Positions 9,333 to 20,068 of a stretch of DNA of 40,193 bases are shown here, piece after piece (position 1 is the stretch's first letter; each line of letters begins with the position of its first letter). Origin of the DNA: Cupriavidus sp. UYMMa02A (GTDB taxonomy: Bacteria > Pseudomonadota > Gammaproteobacteria > Burkholderiales > Burkholderiaceae). Location of the stretch: the NCBI GenBank assembly GCA_001725945.1, contig LRMT01000307.1, forward strand, positions 1 through 40,193, read 5' to 3'. The translations under genes were made by a program, and so were the position numbers. The notes under the pieces are model-generated. The model saw nothing but the letters and a program-made list of their open reading frames with translations. It was not told the origin of the DNA and did no database searches.

Positions 9333-9427
9333 CTTTTCGGTTCGGGTCGCTTACAGCCGTCCCTCCCTATCCGCCAGCGGTGTGGGTTCGCTAAAAAAGT
9401 AAAAGTAAAACTTAGCGGACATGGCGG
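9320..9427 (-). promoter_or_regulatory. Mutually exclusive RNA pairings of the aroG attenuator
   Basis: Four segments on the minus strand fit the classical 1:2 / 2:3 / 3:4 scheme. Segment 1 (9427-9422, CCGCCA, at the leader start codon) complements segment 2 (9376-9371, TGGCGG). Segment 2 extended (9378-9371, GCTGGCGG) complements segment 3 (9327-9320, CCGCCAGC), which is in the 5' arm of the terminator. Segment 3 pairs with segment 4 (9315-9304) to make the terminator. Segment 2 lies inside the leader reading frame, 14 bases after the last Phe codon. A ribosome stalled at the Phe/Tyr codons would leave it free to form 2:3 and allow read-through. Confidence 0.75.
9351..9422 (-). CDS. aroG leader peptide with Phe/Tyr control codons
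   Basis: A 23-residue reading frame from ATG at 9422 to TAA at 9351, beginning MSAKFYFYFFSE. Six consecutive codons (9410-9393) read Phe-Tyr-Phe-Tyr-Phe-Phe, a composition hard to get by chance in this GC-rich genome, where TTT is rare. It is followed by a terminator and then by DAHP synthase. This matches the design of amino-acid leader peptides such as PheL: when charged tRNA-Phe or tRNA-Tyr is scarce the ribosome stalls and transcription continues into aroG. The ribosome site is weak, as no clear purine block precedes the ATG. Too short for ordinary gene callers. Confidence 0.8.
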   Translation of the reverse strand: MSAKFYFYFFSEPTPLADREGRL

Positions 9428-9575
9428 TGAAGGGCTTTGGCTGGGGTCAGCTTGAATTCGATTTTGTTTCAGGGCGCGGCATTCATGCTGCGCTGCGTGA
9501 CAAAAGGGCAGGAAATTGCGCGAGCACCGTCAAAATTTCAGTGCGCGGCGATTGCCTGCCGAACTGCGAAGCATC

Positions 9576-9604
9576 TTTATAGCGCCTTTTGACGGGGTTG
9601 GCAA
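9576..9604 (-). promoter_or_regulatory. Candidate sigma70 promoter of the aroG leader
   Basis: On the minus strand TTGCCA (9604-9599), 17 bases, TATAAA (9581-9576). This is a near-consensus promoter just after the tldD stop codon. Transcription would start near 9569 and give a leader of about 345 bases containing the peptide and terminator. A second TTGACG (9533-9528) lacks a good -10. Confidence 0.6.
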
Positions 9605-9618
9605 GTGCCGTGCCGGCC

Positions 9619-11078
9619 TCAGGCCGTGCCGCCCACCGTCATGTTCTCGATGCGCAACGTCGGCTGGCCGACCCCGACCGGCACGCTCTGGCCCTCCTTG
9701 CCGCATACGCCCACGCCCGAGTCCAGCCGCATGTCGTTGCCGATCATGGTGACGTCCTTGAGCGATTCCGGGCCATTGCCGACCAGCGTGGCGCCCTTGA
9801 CCGGATAAGTGACTTTGCCGTCCTCGATCATGTAGCCTCGCTCGCGGAGAACACGAACCTGCCGTTGGTGATGTCGACCTGGCCGCCGCCGAAGTTGACC
9901 GCGTACAGGCCCTTCTTCACGCTGGCGATGATCTCCTGCGGATCACGGTCGCCATTGAGCATGTAGGTGTTGGTCATGCGCGGCATCGGCAGCGCGGCAT
10001 AGCTTTCGCGGCGCGCGTTGCCGGTGACGGGCATCTTCATCAGGCGTGCGTTGAGCGTGTCCTGGATATAACCGCGCAGGATGCCGTCCTCGATCAGCGT
10101 GGTGCACTGGGTCGGGTTGCCCTCGTCGTCCAGATTGAGCGAGCCGCGGCGGTTCGCCAGCGTGCCGTCGTCGACCACAGTCACGCCCTTGGCGGCCACG
10201 CGTTCGCCCATGCGGCCCGCGAATGCCGACGAGCCTTTGCGGTTGAAGTCGCCTTCGAGGCCGTGGCCGACGGCTTCGTGCAGCAGCACGCCGGGCCAGC
10301 CCGGGCCGAGCACCACGGTCATGGCGCCGGCCGGTGCGGGGCGGGCGTCCAGGTTGACCAGCGCGGAGGAGACTGCCTCATCGACGTACTGCTGCAGCAG
10401 CGCGTCGGTGAAGTACCCATAGGCATAGCGGCCGCCGCCGCCGGACGAACCCATTTCGCGCCGGCCGTTCTGTTCGGCGATGACCGTGACCGACACGCGC
10501 ACGAGCGGGCGCACGTCCGCGGCGATCACGCCGTCGCTGCGCGCCACCAGTACCACGTCGTATTCACCGGCCAGGCCGGCCATGACCTGCACCACGCGCG
10601 GATCCTTGGCGCGCGCCATGCGCTCGACGCGCTCGAGCAGCGCCACCTTTTCGGCAGCCGCCATCGAGTCGAGCGGGTCGTTCGGCGTGTACAGGTTGCG
10701 CCCGGTTTGCGAGGCCAGCTCGCCAGCCACCTTGACGCGGCCGCTGCCGGCGCGGCCGATCGTGCGCGTGGCCGCCGCGGCCTGCGACAGCGCGGCCAGG
10801 CTGATGTCGTCCGAGTAGGCAAAGGCAGTCTTGTCGCCCGAGACGGCGCGAACGCCTACGCCCTGGTCGATGCTGAAGCTGCCTGACTTGACGATGCCTT
10901 CTTCCAGGCTCCACGCTTCGTTGCGGGTGTACTGGAAATACAGGTCGGCATAGTCGACCTTGTGCGTGAAGATGTCGGCCAGCACGCGCTGCAGCTTGGC
11001 TTCGTCCAGGCCATACGGTGCCAGCAGCAATTGCTGCGCGGTGGCAAGGTTGCGGATTCCGAGATCGCCGGCGTTCAT
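9619..11078 (-). pseudogene. tldD: TldD metalloprotease, one frameshift
   Basis: TldD, with its partner TldE/PmbA, forms a zinc protease that trims peptides, including microcin and CcdA antitoxin in E. coli. Joined, the frames give about 486 residues against 481 in E. coli. The zinc motif HEAVGHGLEGD, the surrounding GPGWPGVLLHE and the C-terminal MRLDSGVGVCGKEGQSVPV are present. The frame breaks near 9838, where adding one C restores SEAYMIEDGKVTYPVKGA. A single missing base suggests a technical error. The amidase and yhdP genes lie upstream on the same strand, an order (yhdP, amidase, tldD) common in beta- and gammaproteobacteria. Cytoplasmic. Confidence 0.93.
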
Positions 11079-11161
11079 GAACAGTCCTCTTCTTTCTTGC
11101 AGGGGCCGGCATGGGGTGGCCGGCGCCGTGAATCAGGTTGGGGCGGGAGCTTCCGCCAATG

Positions 11162-11986
11162 CTACAGCACGCGATGCCGAAGCGCCGGCAGGTTCTGCCG
11201 CACTTCCGCAAGCCGCGCCGGGTCGATGATGCCGCTGACCACGCCTTCGCCTTCAGGCAGCACGGCCATCACTTCGCCCCACGGATCGACCAGCATCGAG
11301 TGGCCCCAGGTACGTCGGCCGTTCTCGTGCTTGCCACCCTGTGCGGCGGCCAGCACATAGCACTGGTTTTCGATGGCCCGCGCGCGCAGCAGGATTTCCC
11401 AGTGGGCCTGCCCTGTGGTGTAGGTGAAGGCGGCGGGCATCAGAATCAAGTTCGCGCCATCATTGCCGGCCAGCCCCCGGTAGAGCTCGGGAAAGCGCAG
11501 GTCGTAGCACACCGACATCGCCACGCGCCCGCACGGCGCCTCGAAGCTGACCGGCGTGCCGCCCGCCAGGATGGTGCGCGATTCGTCATAACTTTCCGCG
11601 CCGCGCGTAAAGCCGAACAGGTGGATCTTGTCGTAGCGCGCCACGCGCTCGCCGCGCGGATCGAATGCCAGCGAGGAGTTGTAGACGCGCGCGTCGTCGC
11701 CGCACCACATCGGCAGCGTGCCGCCCACCAGCCAGATGCCGTGGCGCTTCGCGGCATCAGCCAGGAAGCGCTGCACGGGGCCGTCGCCGTCCGGCTCGCG
11801 GATGGCGATCTTGTCGGCCTCACGCTGGCCCATCATGCAGAAGTATTCGGGCAGCAGCACCAGTTCGGCGCCGCCGCGCGCGGCTTCGGCGATCAGCGCG
11901 TCGGCGCGCGCCAGGTTGGCGTCGAGCGACGTGCCGGTCACGGTCTGGATGGCGGCAACACGAAACGGGGCAGGGGCTTCTTGCAT
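11162..11986 (-). CDS. Carbon-nitrogen hydrolase (nitrilase superfamily, Nit1/Nit2-like)
   Basis: 274 residues with the full catalytic set of the nitrilase superfamily: Glu47 (LLPEYF), Lys120 (DKIHLF) and Cys160 (SVCYDLRFPELYR). The Nit-type C-terminus (RARAIENQCYVLAAAQGGKH, GHSMLVDPWGEV) is intact. Relatives hydrolyse deaminated glutathione or omega-amides such as 2-oxoglutaramate, repairing side products of aminotransferases. The ATG at 11986 starts MQEAPAPFRVAAIQ; the frame is open upstream but that part belongs to yhdP in another frame. It sits between yhdP and tldD, 43 bases after yhdP, probably one transcript. Cytoplasmic; exact substrate uncertain. Confidence 0.92.
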   Translation of the reverse strand: MQEAPAPFRVAAIQTVTGTSLDANLARADALIAEAARGGAELVLLPEYFCMMGQREADKIAIREPDGDGPVQRFLADAAKRHGIWLVGGTLPMWCGDDARVYNSSLAFDPRGERVARYDKIHLFGFTRGAESYDESRTILAGGTPVSFEAPCGRVAMSVCYDLRFPELYRGLAGNDGANLILMPAAFTYTTGQAHWEILLRARAIENQCYVLAAAQGGKHENGRRTWGHSMLVDPWGEVMAVLPEGEGVVSGIIDPARLAEVRQNLPALRHRVL

Positions 11987-12029
11987 GGATCGCTTCCTCG
12001 GGGCAGCGCGCCCCGGCTGGCGCAGGCGC

Positions 12030-15000
12030 TCAGCGCGAGAGGGCCGGATCGGCGCGGTTCTGGTACGTTGGCTGTTGCGCCTTATTGTCCTCCACTTTGC
12101 CGATCTGCGGGTTGGCCCAGCTTCCGGAGACGCGGTAGTGCTGCGTGAATACCCTGGAAAACTCGTCGGCGAACAAAAGCTGCGCGGCCAGCGTGCCAAT
12201 GCCGAGCACGGGGTTGATGACGCCGCCGCCACCGACGTGGTGGTGGCGTTGATGCGCGGCACCACGCGCACGTCGAGGTCCTGCGTCTCGCGCAGCAGGT
12301 TGGCCGAGCCGGTCATGCTCGCGATGATCTGCGGGCTCTTCAGTTCGAAGTCCTGGATCGTGCCGACGCCGTTCTCGATGGTGCCTGACCCGGCGATGCG
12401 GTCGAACAGCAGCCCGCGCCCGGACAGCGTGCGGAAATCGAGCGTCGCAAAGCGCAGCAGGCCCTGCAGGCTCAGCACGCCGAGCAAGCGCGCCGCGCCG
12501 GGATCGACGCTGAGGATCTGGCCATTCTCGAGGTCCAGCGACAGCCGGCCGGTCAGAGTCGGGTAGTCGATCGACATCGGCGAGCCGCGCCACACCACGC
12601 GGCCTTCGAGCTTGCCCTTGCCGTCGCGCAGCGTGTGCGGCAGGCCCAGGCGCTCCAGCGTGCGCCGGCGTCGCGGATATCGATGGCGAAGGTCAACGCG
12701 GTGCGGCGCGGAGCATTGGCGGCGTCGCCGTCGCGCAGCCTGCGCGGCACGCGCCAGGTGCCGCTGCCGGTCAGCGTGGCGCCCGGCTGTTCGATCAGCA
12801 GCCGCTCGAGCGTCCAGACCGGTTCATTGCCGCTCTTGCTGCTGTGGGCCACGACTTCGAGCTTGCCGAAGTCGTGCCCGCGCAGCGTGAACTGCTCGGC
12901 GACGAGGTCGATGGACGGCAGGGAGTCGATGCTGTCGGCGATGGCGTCGACGACATTGTGTTCGTCGCTCGCGTCGGGCACGTTCAGGCGGCTCAGGCGC
13001 AGGCGCATGGCGCCGGAACCGGACTGGCCTTCGGCGCGCCACTGCATATTGCCGGCAATCTGGCGCGAGTCCAGCTTGCGTCCCAGCCGCCGGCCCGCGC
13101 GTTGCGTCGACCGTGACGTCGTCAAGCGTGCCGGCGCGCTGCAGCGTGCGCATGCGGGCGTTGATGCGTTCGGGCAGGAATGCGGGCGGGCTCGCGCGTC
13201 TGCTGTTGTCCGTCGCCTGCATGCCGCCAAGGCCGGCAAGGGCCGCTCGCCAGCCGTCGAAATCGAACCGGTCGAGCGTGGCCACGGCCGTGACGCCGCT
13301 CGCGGGCGAATGACGCGGCCTGCTGCAGGCCGATGCCGCCGGCCACTACCTCGGTGTCGCCGCCATTGCGGCTCCAGGAGCAGCAGGTAGCGCGCGTTGA
13401 GCGCGCGCCGAGCTGGACCAGCATCTCCTCCATGCCCGCGCGCCCGGGGGCGGGCCGCAGTTCGAAGCGCAGCGGCATGTCCTGCGCGGCGGACTTGGCC
13501 AGCGGCGCGGGCAGGCCGATCGCCATGCCGTTGAGTTCCGAGCTGACTTGTACTTGCGTCTGCTTGTCGCGCGAGCTGAACACCGCGCTGTAGCCGGTGC
13601 TGCCGTCCAGCCGGGCGGCGAGCGCCGCCAGCGAAGAGCCCGCTGCCGCTTCACGCATGCCTGCGCCCGTGACACTGCCGTTCGCGGTCACGCGCACGCT
13701 GCCGTCGGGCTGCGATCCGCCGCCGATGCGCACTTCGCCACCGAGGAAGCGCGCACGCATGTTTTCGAGCTGGAAGCCATGCTCGTTGAAGGCAATGACG
13801 CCGCTCGCGCCGCCCAGTTGCGGCATCTGCGCATTGAGCATGACATCGTTGCCGGGAAAGCGGAAGCTGCCGTCCACACGGGTGGCATCGGCATTGGCCA
13901 GCGGCATGTCGAGCTTGAGCTTCAGTTCGCCATTGCCCTGCGCGCGCGCGTTGTCCGCCACGTGGGCGGTCCACTCGCGCACCGGCGAGGCGGCCATGTA
14001 GCGCAGGAAGCCTTGCACCGCGCCGCTTGCGCCACCGTCGATCTCCAGGCGGCCATGGTCGCTCAGGTTGTCGATGCGTCCGTTCACGTCCTGCAGGGTC
14101 ACGCCGGCAATGCCCTGGACGGTGGCGCGGCGCGCCAGGAATGACATGCCGCCGCGCTCGAACAGCACCTGGCCGTCGATGTCCGCAACGTGGGCCACCG
14201 CGGCGCGCCCGTCGGCTCGGTCTCGTGCGCCGTGATCTGGTACCGGACCTGGCGGATCGGCACTTCGACGCGGAAATCGCCCGCCTTCTCAAACGGGCCG
14301 TGGAACGGGAAATGCGTCAGGTCGCCCTTGAGCACGAAGCGCACGCCGGCCGCTTCGCCACCGGCCAGTGCACCGGCCAGGTAGTGGCGCGTTCCGGCGG
14401 GAATACCCAGCGGCAGGTAGCGCGGCACCCGTGCGACCTGCGCGCGGCTGAGTTCGCCACTGAAGTCGGCGATACCCGATTCGCTGTCGCCGCCTTTGCG
14501 CCACGTGCCGCTTACGGTGCCGGCCGTGTCGGCATTGGCGAAGCGGATGTTGTCCACGTTTACCGTCATGCGCCCATCCTGACGGGTCCAGCGCACATCG
14601 CCGCCAAGCTGGTCGAACGGCAGGCGCGGTTCCTCGAACATGCCGGGCAACACCAGCGCGGCATTGTTGCCTTCGAAATGGGCCGTGCCCTGCCGCTCGT
14701 CGAAACTGAACGTGCCCGACAGGTTGGCAAAGCCCGGCGTGCCCAGGTTCGGCTTGCCGTTGGCCCCGAGCGCGGGCACCGCGGGCTGGCCGTTGACCGA
14801 GACGTTGCGCAGCGTGCCCTGCACGGTGTAGTGCGCCTTGCCCGGGCGCGATCGAGCATGCCCGTGCGGTCGCGGTTCCAGCTGACATTCAGGTTGTCGA
14901 TATGGCCGGCCGGCTGCAATGCGCGAAGCTGGCGCAATACCGCGGTATCCACCGGCATCGACGTGGCGAGCGCGCGCACCGTGTTCAGGTCGAACGTGGG

Positions 15001-16282
15001 CGCCTTCAGCGAAAACTTGCGGAGTTGGTCCTTGTTGTCCGTGGCCCATCCCAGCGTGACCTGGCGCATGCCTTCGCGCCACGTGGTGTCGTTGGCGGAG
15101 GGCGGGCCGGCCGCCGGCCGTGGTTGCCAGAGCAGCGTGTCGATGGTCAGCAGGTTGCTGCCGTCACGATCGCTGCGATGCAGGACGAAGGCCTGCGCGT
15201 TGGCCAGCTGCAGCCCCTCGCTGCGCCGGCGAGCTGCAGGTCGATGCCGCTGCCGCGCAGCCGCGCCTGGCTGCGCACGATGCGGCCGCTGCTGAATTCC
15301 ATCGTGCCGTCGGTGCTGAAGCTGCCGCTGGCACGCGCTCGAACACGGTCAGGTACCGTTGCACGACCGGCAACTGCAGCTGCGTCACGTCCCAGCTTGC
15401 CTGTCCGGCCCAGTGGCGCCAGTTGCCGGCGCTGTGCAGGTAATCATGGCGAAGGCTTGCACGCATCACCAGCGGCCGCGGCGCGAGCGCTTCGGACTGT
15501 GCCTCGAGGCTGATCTCGTGGCGCACGCCGTTGCGCCGGGCGCTCAGGTGGATCTGGGCCACGTCGAGCTGCGGCAGGCGACCCTTTTCGTCCAGCCAGC
15601 GCAGCTTGCCATCGCTCAGGTCCAGGTTGCCCTGGGTCAACAGCCAGTCCAGGAAGCGGTTGTCGTCGGGCTTTCCGCCGGCGACATCGACCGCCATGCC
15701 CGCGACCAGCAGCTTCCCCTCGGGCGTGCGGCGCACCAGCACATCGGTCTGCGTTGCGCCGAGCGTCTCGAACTGCAGGTCCATGCTGAACAGCGAACGC
15801 CAGGACAGCTTGCCGTCGAGCGCGCCGGCCGTGAGCAGCATGCGCTGTTGGGCATCGACGACCTTGAGGCCGCGCGCGCGGAAGGCCGGGTGCCAGCCGT
15901 CCCAGTAGGTATCGAGCGAATCGATGGTCAGTTTCGCCGACAGCGCCAGCGAGCCCCGGTCTTGCAGCCATTGCCGCGCAGCGGACGCCTGCGGCCAAAG
16001 CACGAAACGGATCAGCAGGCCCGCCACCAGCGCCAGCGCCGCCAGCGCCAGCGCCAGGCGTACCAGGGTACGGCCCAAGCCGCGCCAGACTGGATGGCGC
16101 ACGGCGGCGCGCAGCGCACCGGCGCAGCCGCGTGCGAACGCGCGCAGCCGGGCGGCAGGCGAGACCGGGGAGGCGGCTGCACGGGAGGCAAGGGAAGGTG
16201 CCAGGCTGGCGACGGCCTCCTGGCTACCCGCGCCCGCATTGGGGGTGGAGCCGTCAGCAGGGTTGGGGGCGCGGCTGGACAT
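12030..16282 (-). pseudogene. yhdP: YhdP-family AsmA-like transport protein, about ten frameshifts
   Basis: A very large envelope protein of the YhdP/TIGR02099 group (AsmA-like superfamily), thought to carry phospholipids between inner and outer membrane. Joined frames give about 1,400 residues. An N-terminal transmembrane helix lies near residues 70-95 (ALALAALALVAGLLIRFVLW), then long beta-rich periplasmic repeats. The C-terminus contains LSLQGLLRFATLDFRTLSGRGL, IENGVGTIQDFELKSPQI and VINPVLGIGTLAAQLLF, all typical. Shifts occur near 15336, 15225, 14850, 14205, 13415, 13385, 13305, 13095, 12665 and 12245. The density is higher than elsewhere, but each continuation preserves family-like sequence, so errors are more likely than decay. 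Start at 16282 gives MSSRAPNPADG. It diverges from glnE. Confidence 0.85.
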
Positions 16283-16409
16283 GCGCAGATTATCCGACAA
16301 TACTAGCCGCTCTCCAATCTGGCGCCCGGCCTTTGTAAGTTGCAAACAGCTGACACGCGAGGGATGCTACGGGCGCGCCGCACCTGTCCCCGCATTTCAA
16401 GTTACTGGA

Positions 16410-19351
16410 ATGACTGCCTCTGATCCGACGAGTTCCGCCGCGGGCAACACCGCCGACATCCAAGATGGCGTTGCCGCCACGCCCGGAGAGCCGCTGTGCG
16501 ACATGGCTTGCGGCGCATTCGCCACTACCGCTGCCACGGGACCGGAACCGGTCGATTTCGAGGGCCACGTATTGTACTCGGCTGCGTACTCGCATTACGC
16601 GCGCGTATCCTTTTGGCCCGGCCGGAATTGCCTGCCATCGTGCCGCCGGCGCCGCGCAGCCGCTTACGCGGTCCTGGATGAGCGAGCGACTGAAGGCATT
16701 GCGGGAGCCGTCGGCCGATGTGGAGGAGTCCGTCAAGCGCGCGCTGCGGCGCCTGCGTGCCGAGGTCATGTGCGTCGTGATCGAGCGTGACCTGCGCGGC
16801 CAGGCGACGCTGGCCGAGGTCACGGGTGCCATGACCGATCTTGCGGAACTGTGCATCCAGTACGGCCTGGCCATGCTTGGCGATGACCTTGCCGCGACCT
16901 TCGGCAGGCCGGTCGGCGAGCAAAGCGCAGAGGTGCAGGAACTCGTCGTGGTCGGCATGGGCAAGCTCGGCGGGCGCGAACTCAATGTCTCGTCCGACAT
17001 CGACCTGATTTTCCTGTACGACGAGGACGGCGAGACCCGTGGCGGCGCGCGCAGCCTGTCCAACCACGAATACTTCATCCGGCTTGGCCGCGCCTGATCA
17101 ACCTGCTCGCCGATGTGACCGGCGACGGCTATGTGTTCCGCGTGGACATGCGCCTGCGGCCCAATGGCGATGCCGGACCGCTCGCCTGCAGCCTGGGCAT
17201 GCTCGAGGAATACCTGGTCGCGCAGGGCCGCGAATGGGAACGCTATGCGTGGATCAAGGGCAGGGTGGTGTCGGCGCTCGATACCCCGCACGCCCGGCGC
17301 ACGGCGGATCTGCTGGCGCGGCTGACCACGCCCTTCGTGTTCCGGCGCTATCTGGACTACGGCGTGATCGCGGCGATCCGCTCGCTGCACGCGCAGATCC
17401 GCAGCGAAGCGGCCAAGCGCAGCGGCGGCCTGCCCGGGCATGGCGTGAACCAGCGCTCGTTCAATATCAAGCTCGGCCGCGGCGGCATCCGCGAGATCGA
17501 GTTCATGGCGCAGGTGTTCCAGCTGATCCGCGGCGGGCAGGACCCCGCGCTGCGTGTGCGGCCCACGCTCGAGGTGCTGGCCGTTGCCGTGGACCGGGGC
17601 CTGTTGCCCGCGGCCCTGGCCGCGCAGCTGGCCGATGCCTACCGCTTCCTGCGCCAGCTCGAACACCGGCTGCAGTACCGCGACGACGCCCAGACCCACC
17701 ACCTGCCGACCACGCCGGAAGAACAGCTCGCGGTCGCCCGGATGATGGGCTGCGCGGACTGGGCCGCGCTGACGGACAAGCTTGCCGCGCTGCAGGAGCC
17801 GGTCGCGCAGCAATTCGAGACCACGTTCTCCGATCCTGACGCATCGCCGTGCGAGGCGCTGTGGCCGGGCATCGTGCTCGAGGACCAGCAGGCGCGCACC
17901 ACGCAGGACGGGCCGGACCAGAGCGGGCCGGACACCGAGGTGTCGCCGTGCCAGCGCCTGCAGGACGCGGGCTTCACCCATTGCACGGGCCTGCTGGACC
18001 GGCTGCGCGCCATTGCCACGTCGCTGCGCTACCGCGCGCTGTCCGAATCGAGCCGCGCGCGTTTCGACCAGCTCGTCAACCGCGCGCTCGACCTCGCGGC
18101 GAAGCAGGAAGACGCGGACAGCACCATTACGCGCTTTATCGATTTCCTCGAGGCGATCAGCCGCCGCGCATCGTATCTGTCGCTGTTGTCGGAGTACCCG
18201 CAGGCCATGGACCGCGTCGCGCATACGCTGCATGCGTCGCGCTGGGCGGCCGCCTACCTGACGCGTCACCCGCAACTGCTCGACGAACTGCTTGACAGCG
18301 ATGCACTGGCAGGCGCGCCCGACTGGCCCGCGTTCCGGCGCCGGCTGTCCGAGCGGCTGCTGGCCGCGGACGGCCAGATCGAGCCGCAGATGGATATCCT
18401 GCGCCGCGAGCACCATGCCGAGACCTTCCGCATCCTGCTGCAGGACCTGCAGGGGCTGCTGACTGTCGAGCAGATCGCGGACCGGCTGTCGGACCTGGCC
18501 GATGCCATGCTCGAGGCCACGCTGGAGACGGTGTGGCGCCAGCTCGCCACGCGCCATTGCGAGGTGCCGCGCTTCGCCGTGATCGCCTATGGCCGGCTGG
18601 GCGGCAAGGAACTCGGCTATGCCTCGGACCTCGACATCATCTTCCTGTACGAGGACGAGCACGAGCGCGCGCCGGACGTGTACGCGGCCTACGCGCGGCG
18701 CTGATAACCTGGCTGACCAGCCACACCGCGGCCGGTTCGCTGTTCGACGTCGACATGCGGCTGCGCCCGAACGGCGCGGCCGGCCTGCTCGTGACCAGCT
18801 TCGATGCGTTCCGGCGCTACCAGCTGCGCGAGGGCGACAACTCGGCCTGGGTCTGGGAGCACCAGGCGCTGACGCGCGCGCGCTTCTGCGCGGGCGATGC
18901 CACGATCGGCGCGCGCTTCGAGGCGCTGCGCGACGAGATCCTGCGCCAGCCGCGCGATGCCGCCGCGCTGCGCGACGAGATCGTGCTGATGCGCGGCAAG
19001 GTGGCAGAGGGCCATCCCAATCCGACCGAGCTGTTCGACCTCAAGCATGACCGCGGCGGCATGGTCGATATCGAGTTCACCGTGCAGTATCTCGTGCTGC
19101 TGCATAGCGGGACGCACCCGCAGCTCACACGCAACGCGGGCAATATCGCGCTGCTGCGCGAAGCCGGCGAACTCGGCCTGATCGACGCCACGCTGGCGGT
19201 GCAGGTCGGCGACGCCTACCGGCAATTCCGTGCACGCCAGCACCAGTTGCGGCTGGACGGGCAGGGCCACGCGCGCGTGCCCGCCACCCAGGTGGCTGAG
19301 CAGACGTCGCGCGTGCGCGCGCTTTGGCAGGCCGTGTTCGGTGCCGGCTGA
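16410..19351 (+). pseudogene. glnE: Bifunctional glutamine synthetase adenylyltransferase/removase, four frameshifts
   Basis: GlnE adds AMP to, or removes it from, glutamine synthetase in response to PII and glutamine. Joined frames give about 980 residues (E. coli 946). Both nucleotidyltransferase domains are visible: GMGKLGGRELNVSSDIDLIF in the N-terminal removase half and YGRLGGKELGYASDLDIIF in the C-terminal transferase half, each followed by DMRLRPNG. Shifts lie near 16603, 16668, 17092 (restoring GRRLINLLADVTGDGY) and 18702 (restoring ARRLITWLTSHTAAG). The last two need one extra C or G. Start at 16410 (MTASDPTSS) has a weak ribosome site. It diverges from yhdP and its end overlaps the probable start of the rhombosortase. 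Confidence 0.93.
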
Positions 19352-19960
19352 TCCGGCCCGGCCCGGTGCGGCGTGGCCGGCCATGCTGGCCGCCATCGCC
19401 GCGGTGTGGCTGCTGTCGGCGCTGATGAGCTTCGTGCCGTGGCTGCATGCGCACGGCCTCTACCTGCGCGACGCCGTGCGAGCCAATGGCGAGTGGTGGC
19501 GCCTGGTCACTGCGATGTGGGTCCACCTGGACTGGCGCCACTGGCTGGCCGATGCCTGTGCCGCAACAGGCTTGCTGCTGCTGGCCGGGCGTGCCGCGCG
19601 CGTGCAGGCGGCCATGCTGGTGCTGGTGGCCTGCGGCATCGCGGTACAGGTGGCGCTGCTGCGCATGCCGGCGATCGGCTGGTATGGCGGATTGTCCGGC
19701 GCACTGCACGGGCTCGCCCTCTGGGCTGCACTGGGCTTGTTGCGCGTGCAAGGGCTGCCGCGCATGGCCGGGGTGCTGCTGAGCCTTGGTGTGATCGTCA
19801 AGGTGTGGCTCGAGCAATCGTGCTCGCGCCCGTGGTGTTCGATCCCTCATGGGGCTTTGGCGTGGTCCGTGCCGCGCATGCAGCCGGTGCCGTGGCGGGA
19901 CTCGCTTGCTGGCTGCTGCAGGAATGGTGGCGGGGCCGGCGTGCACCGGCCCCGCACTGA
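19341..19960 (+). pseudogene. rrtA: Rhombosortase (rhomboid-family GlyGly-CTERM protease), one frameshift
   Basis: A rhomboid-type intramembrane serine protease of about 206 residues with several transmembrane helices. Family blocks are EWWRLVTAMWVHLDWRHWLAD, the serine motif YGGLSGALHG, and a His in GVVRAAHAAGAVAG that completes the Ser-His dyad. Rhombosortases cut the C-terminal GlyGly-CTERM anchor of selected exported proteins. Just such a tail ends the converging protease gene 12 bases away. The frame breaks near 19820; one extra base restores EQSLLAPVVFDPSWGFG. A GTG at 19341 overlapping the glnE stop is taken as start; the ATG at 19383 is the alternative. Inner membrane. Confidence 0.85.
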
Positions 19961-19972
19961 AGCCGTGTTCGC

Positions 19973-20068
19973 TTAACCGCGGCGGCGCAGCGCAAAAGCG
20001 AGCATTCCGGCCACGCCCAACACCGCTGCCAGCCATGGCGACACGGTGCCGCCGCCACCGCCGCCGGA
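19973..20068 (-). other. GlyGly-CTERM sorting signal of the subtilase
   Basis: The last 31 codons of the protease gene encode SGGGGGGTVSPWLA, a hydrophobic helix (VLGVAGMLAFA) and a basic end (LRRRG). This is the three-part GlyGly-CTERM signal: a Gly run, one membrane helix and an Arg cluster. It is readable only after correcting the frameshift near 20120, so frame-limited annotation misses it. It is the expected cleavage substrate of the neighbouring rhombosortase. Confidence 0.88.

Noticed and set aside
16290..18662. A 790-codon open frame on the minus strand opposite glnE
   Set aside because: It is the antisense shadow of a high-GC gene: glnE motifs are clear on the plus strand, and the reverse product is low-complexity Arg/Gln/Leu without any family motif.
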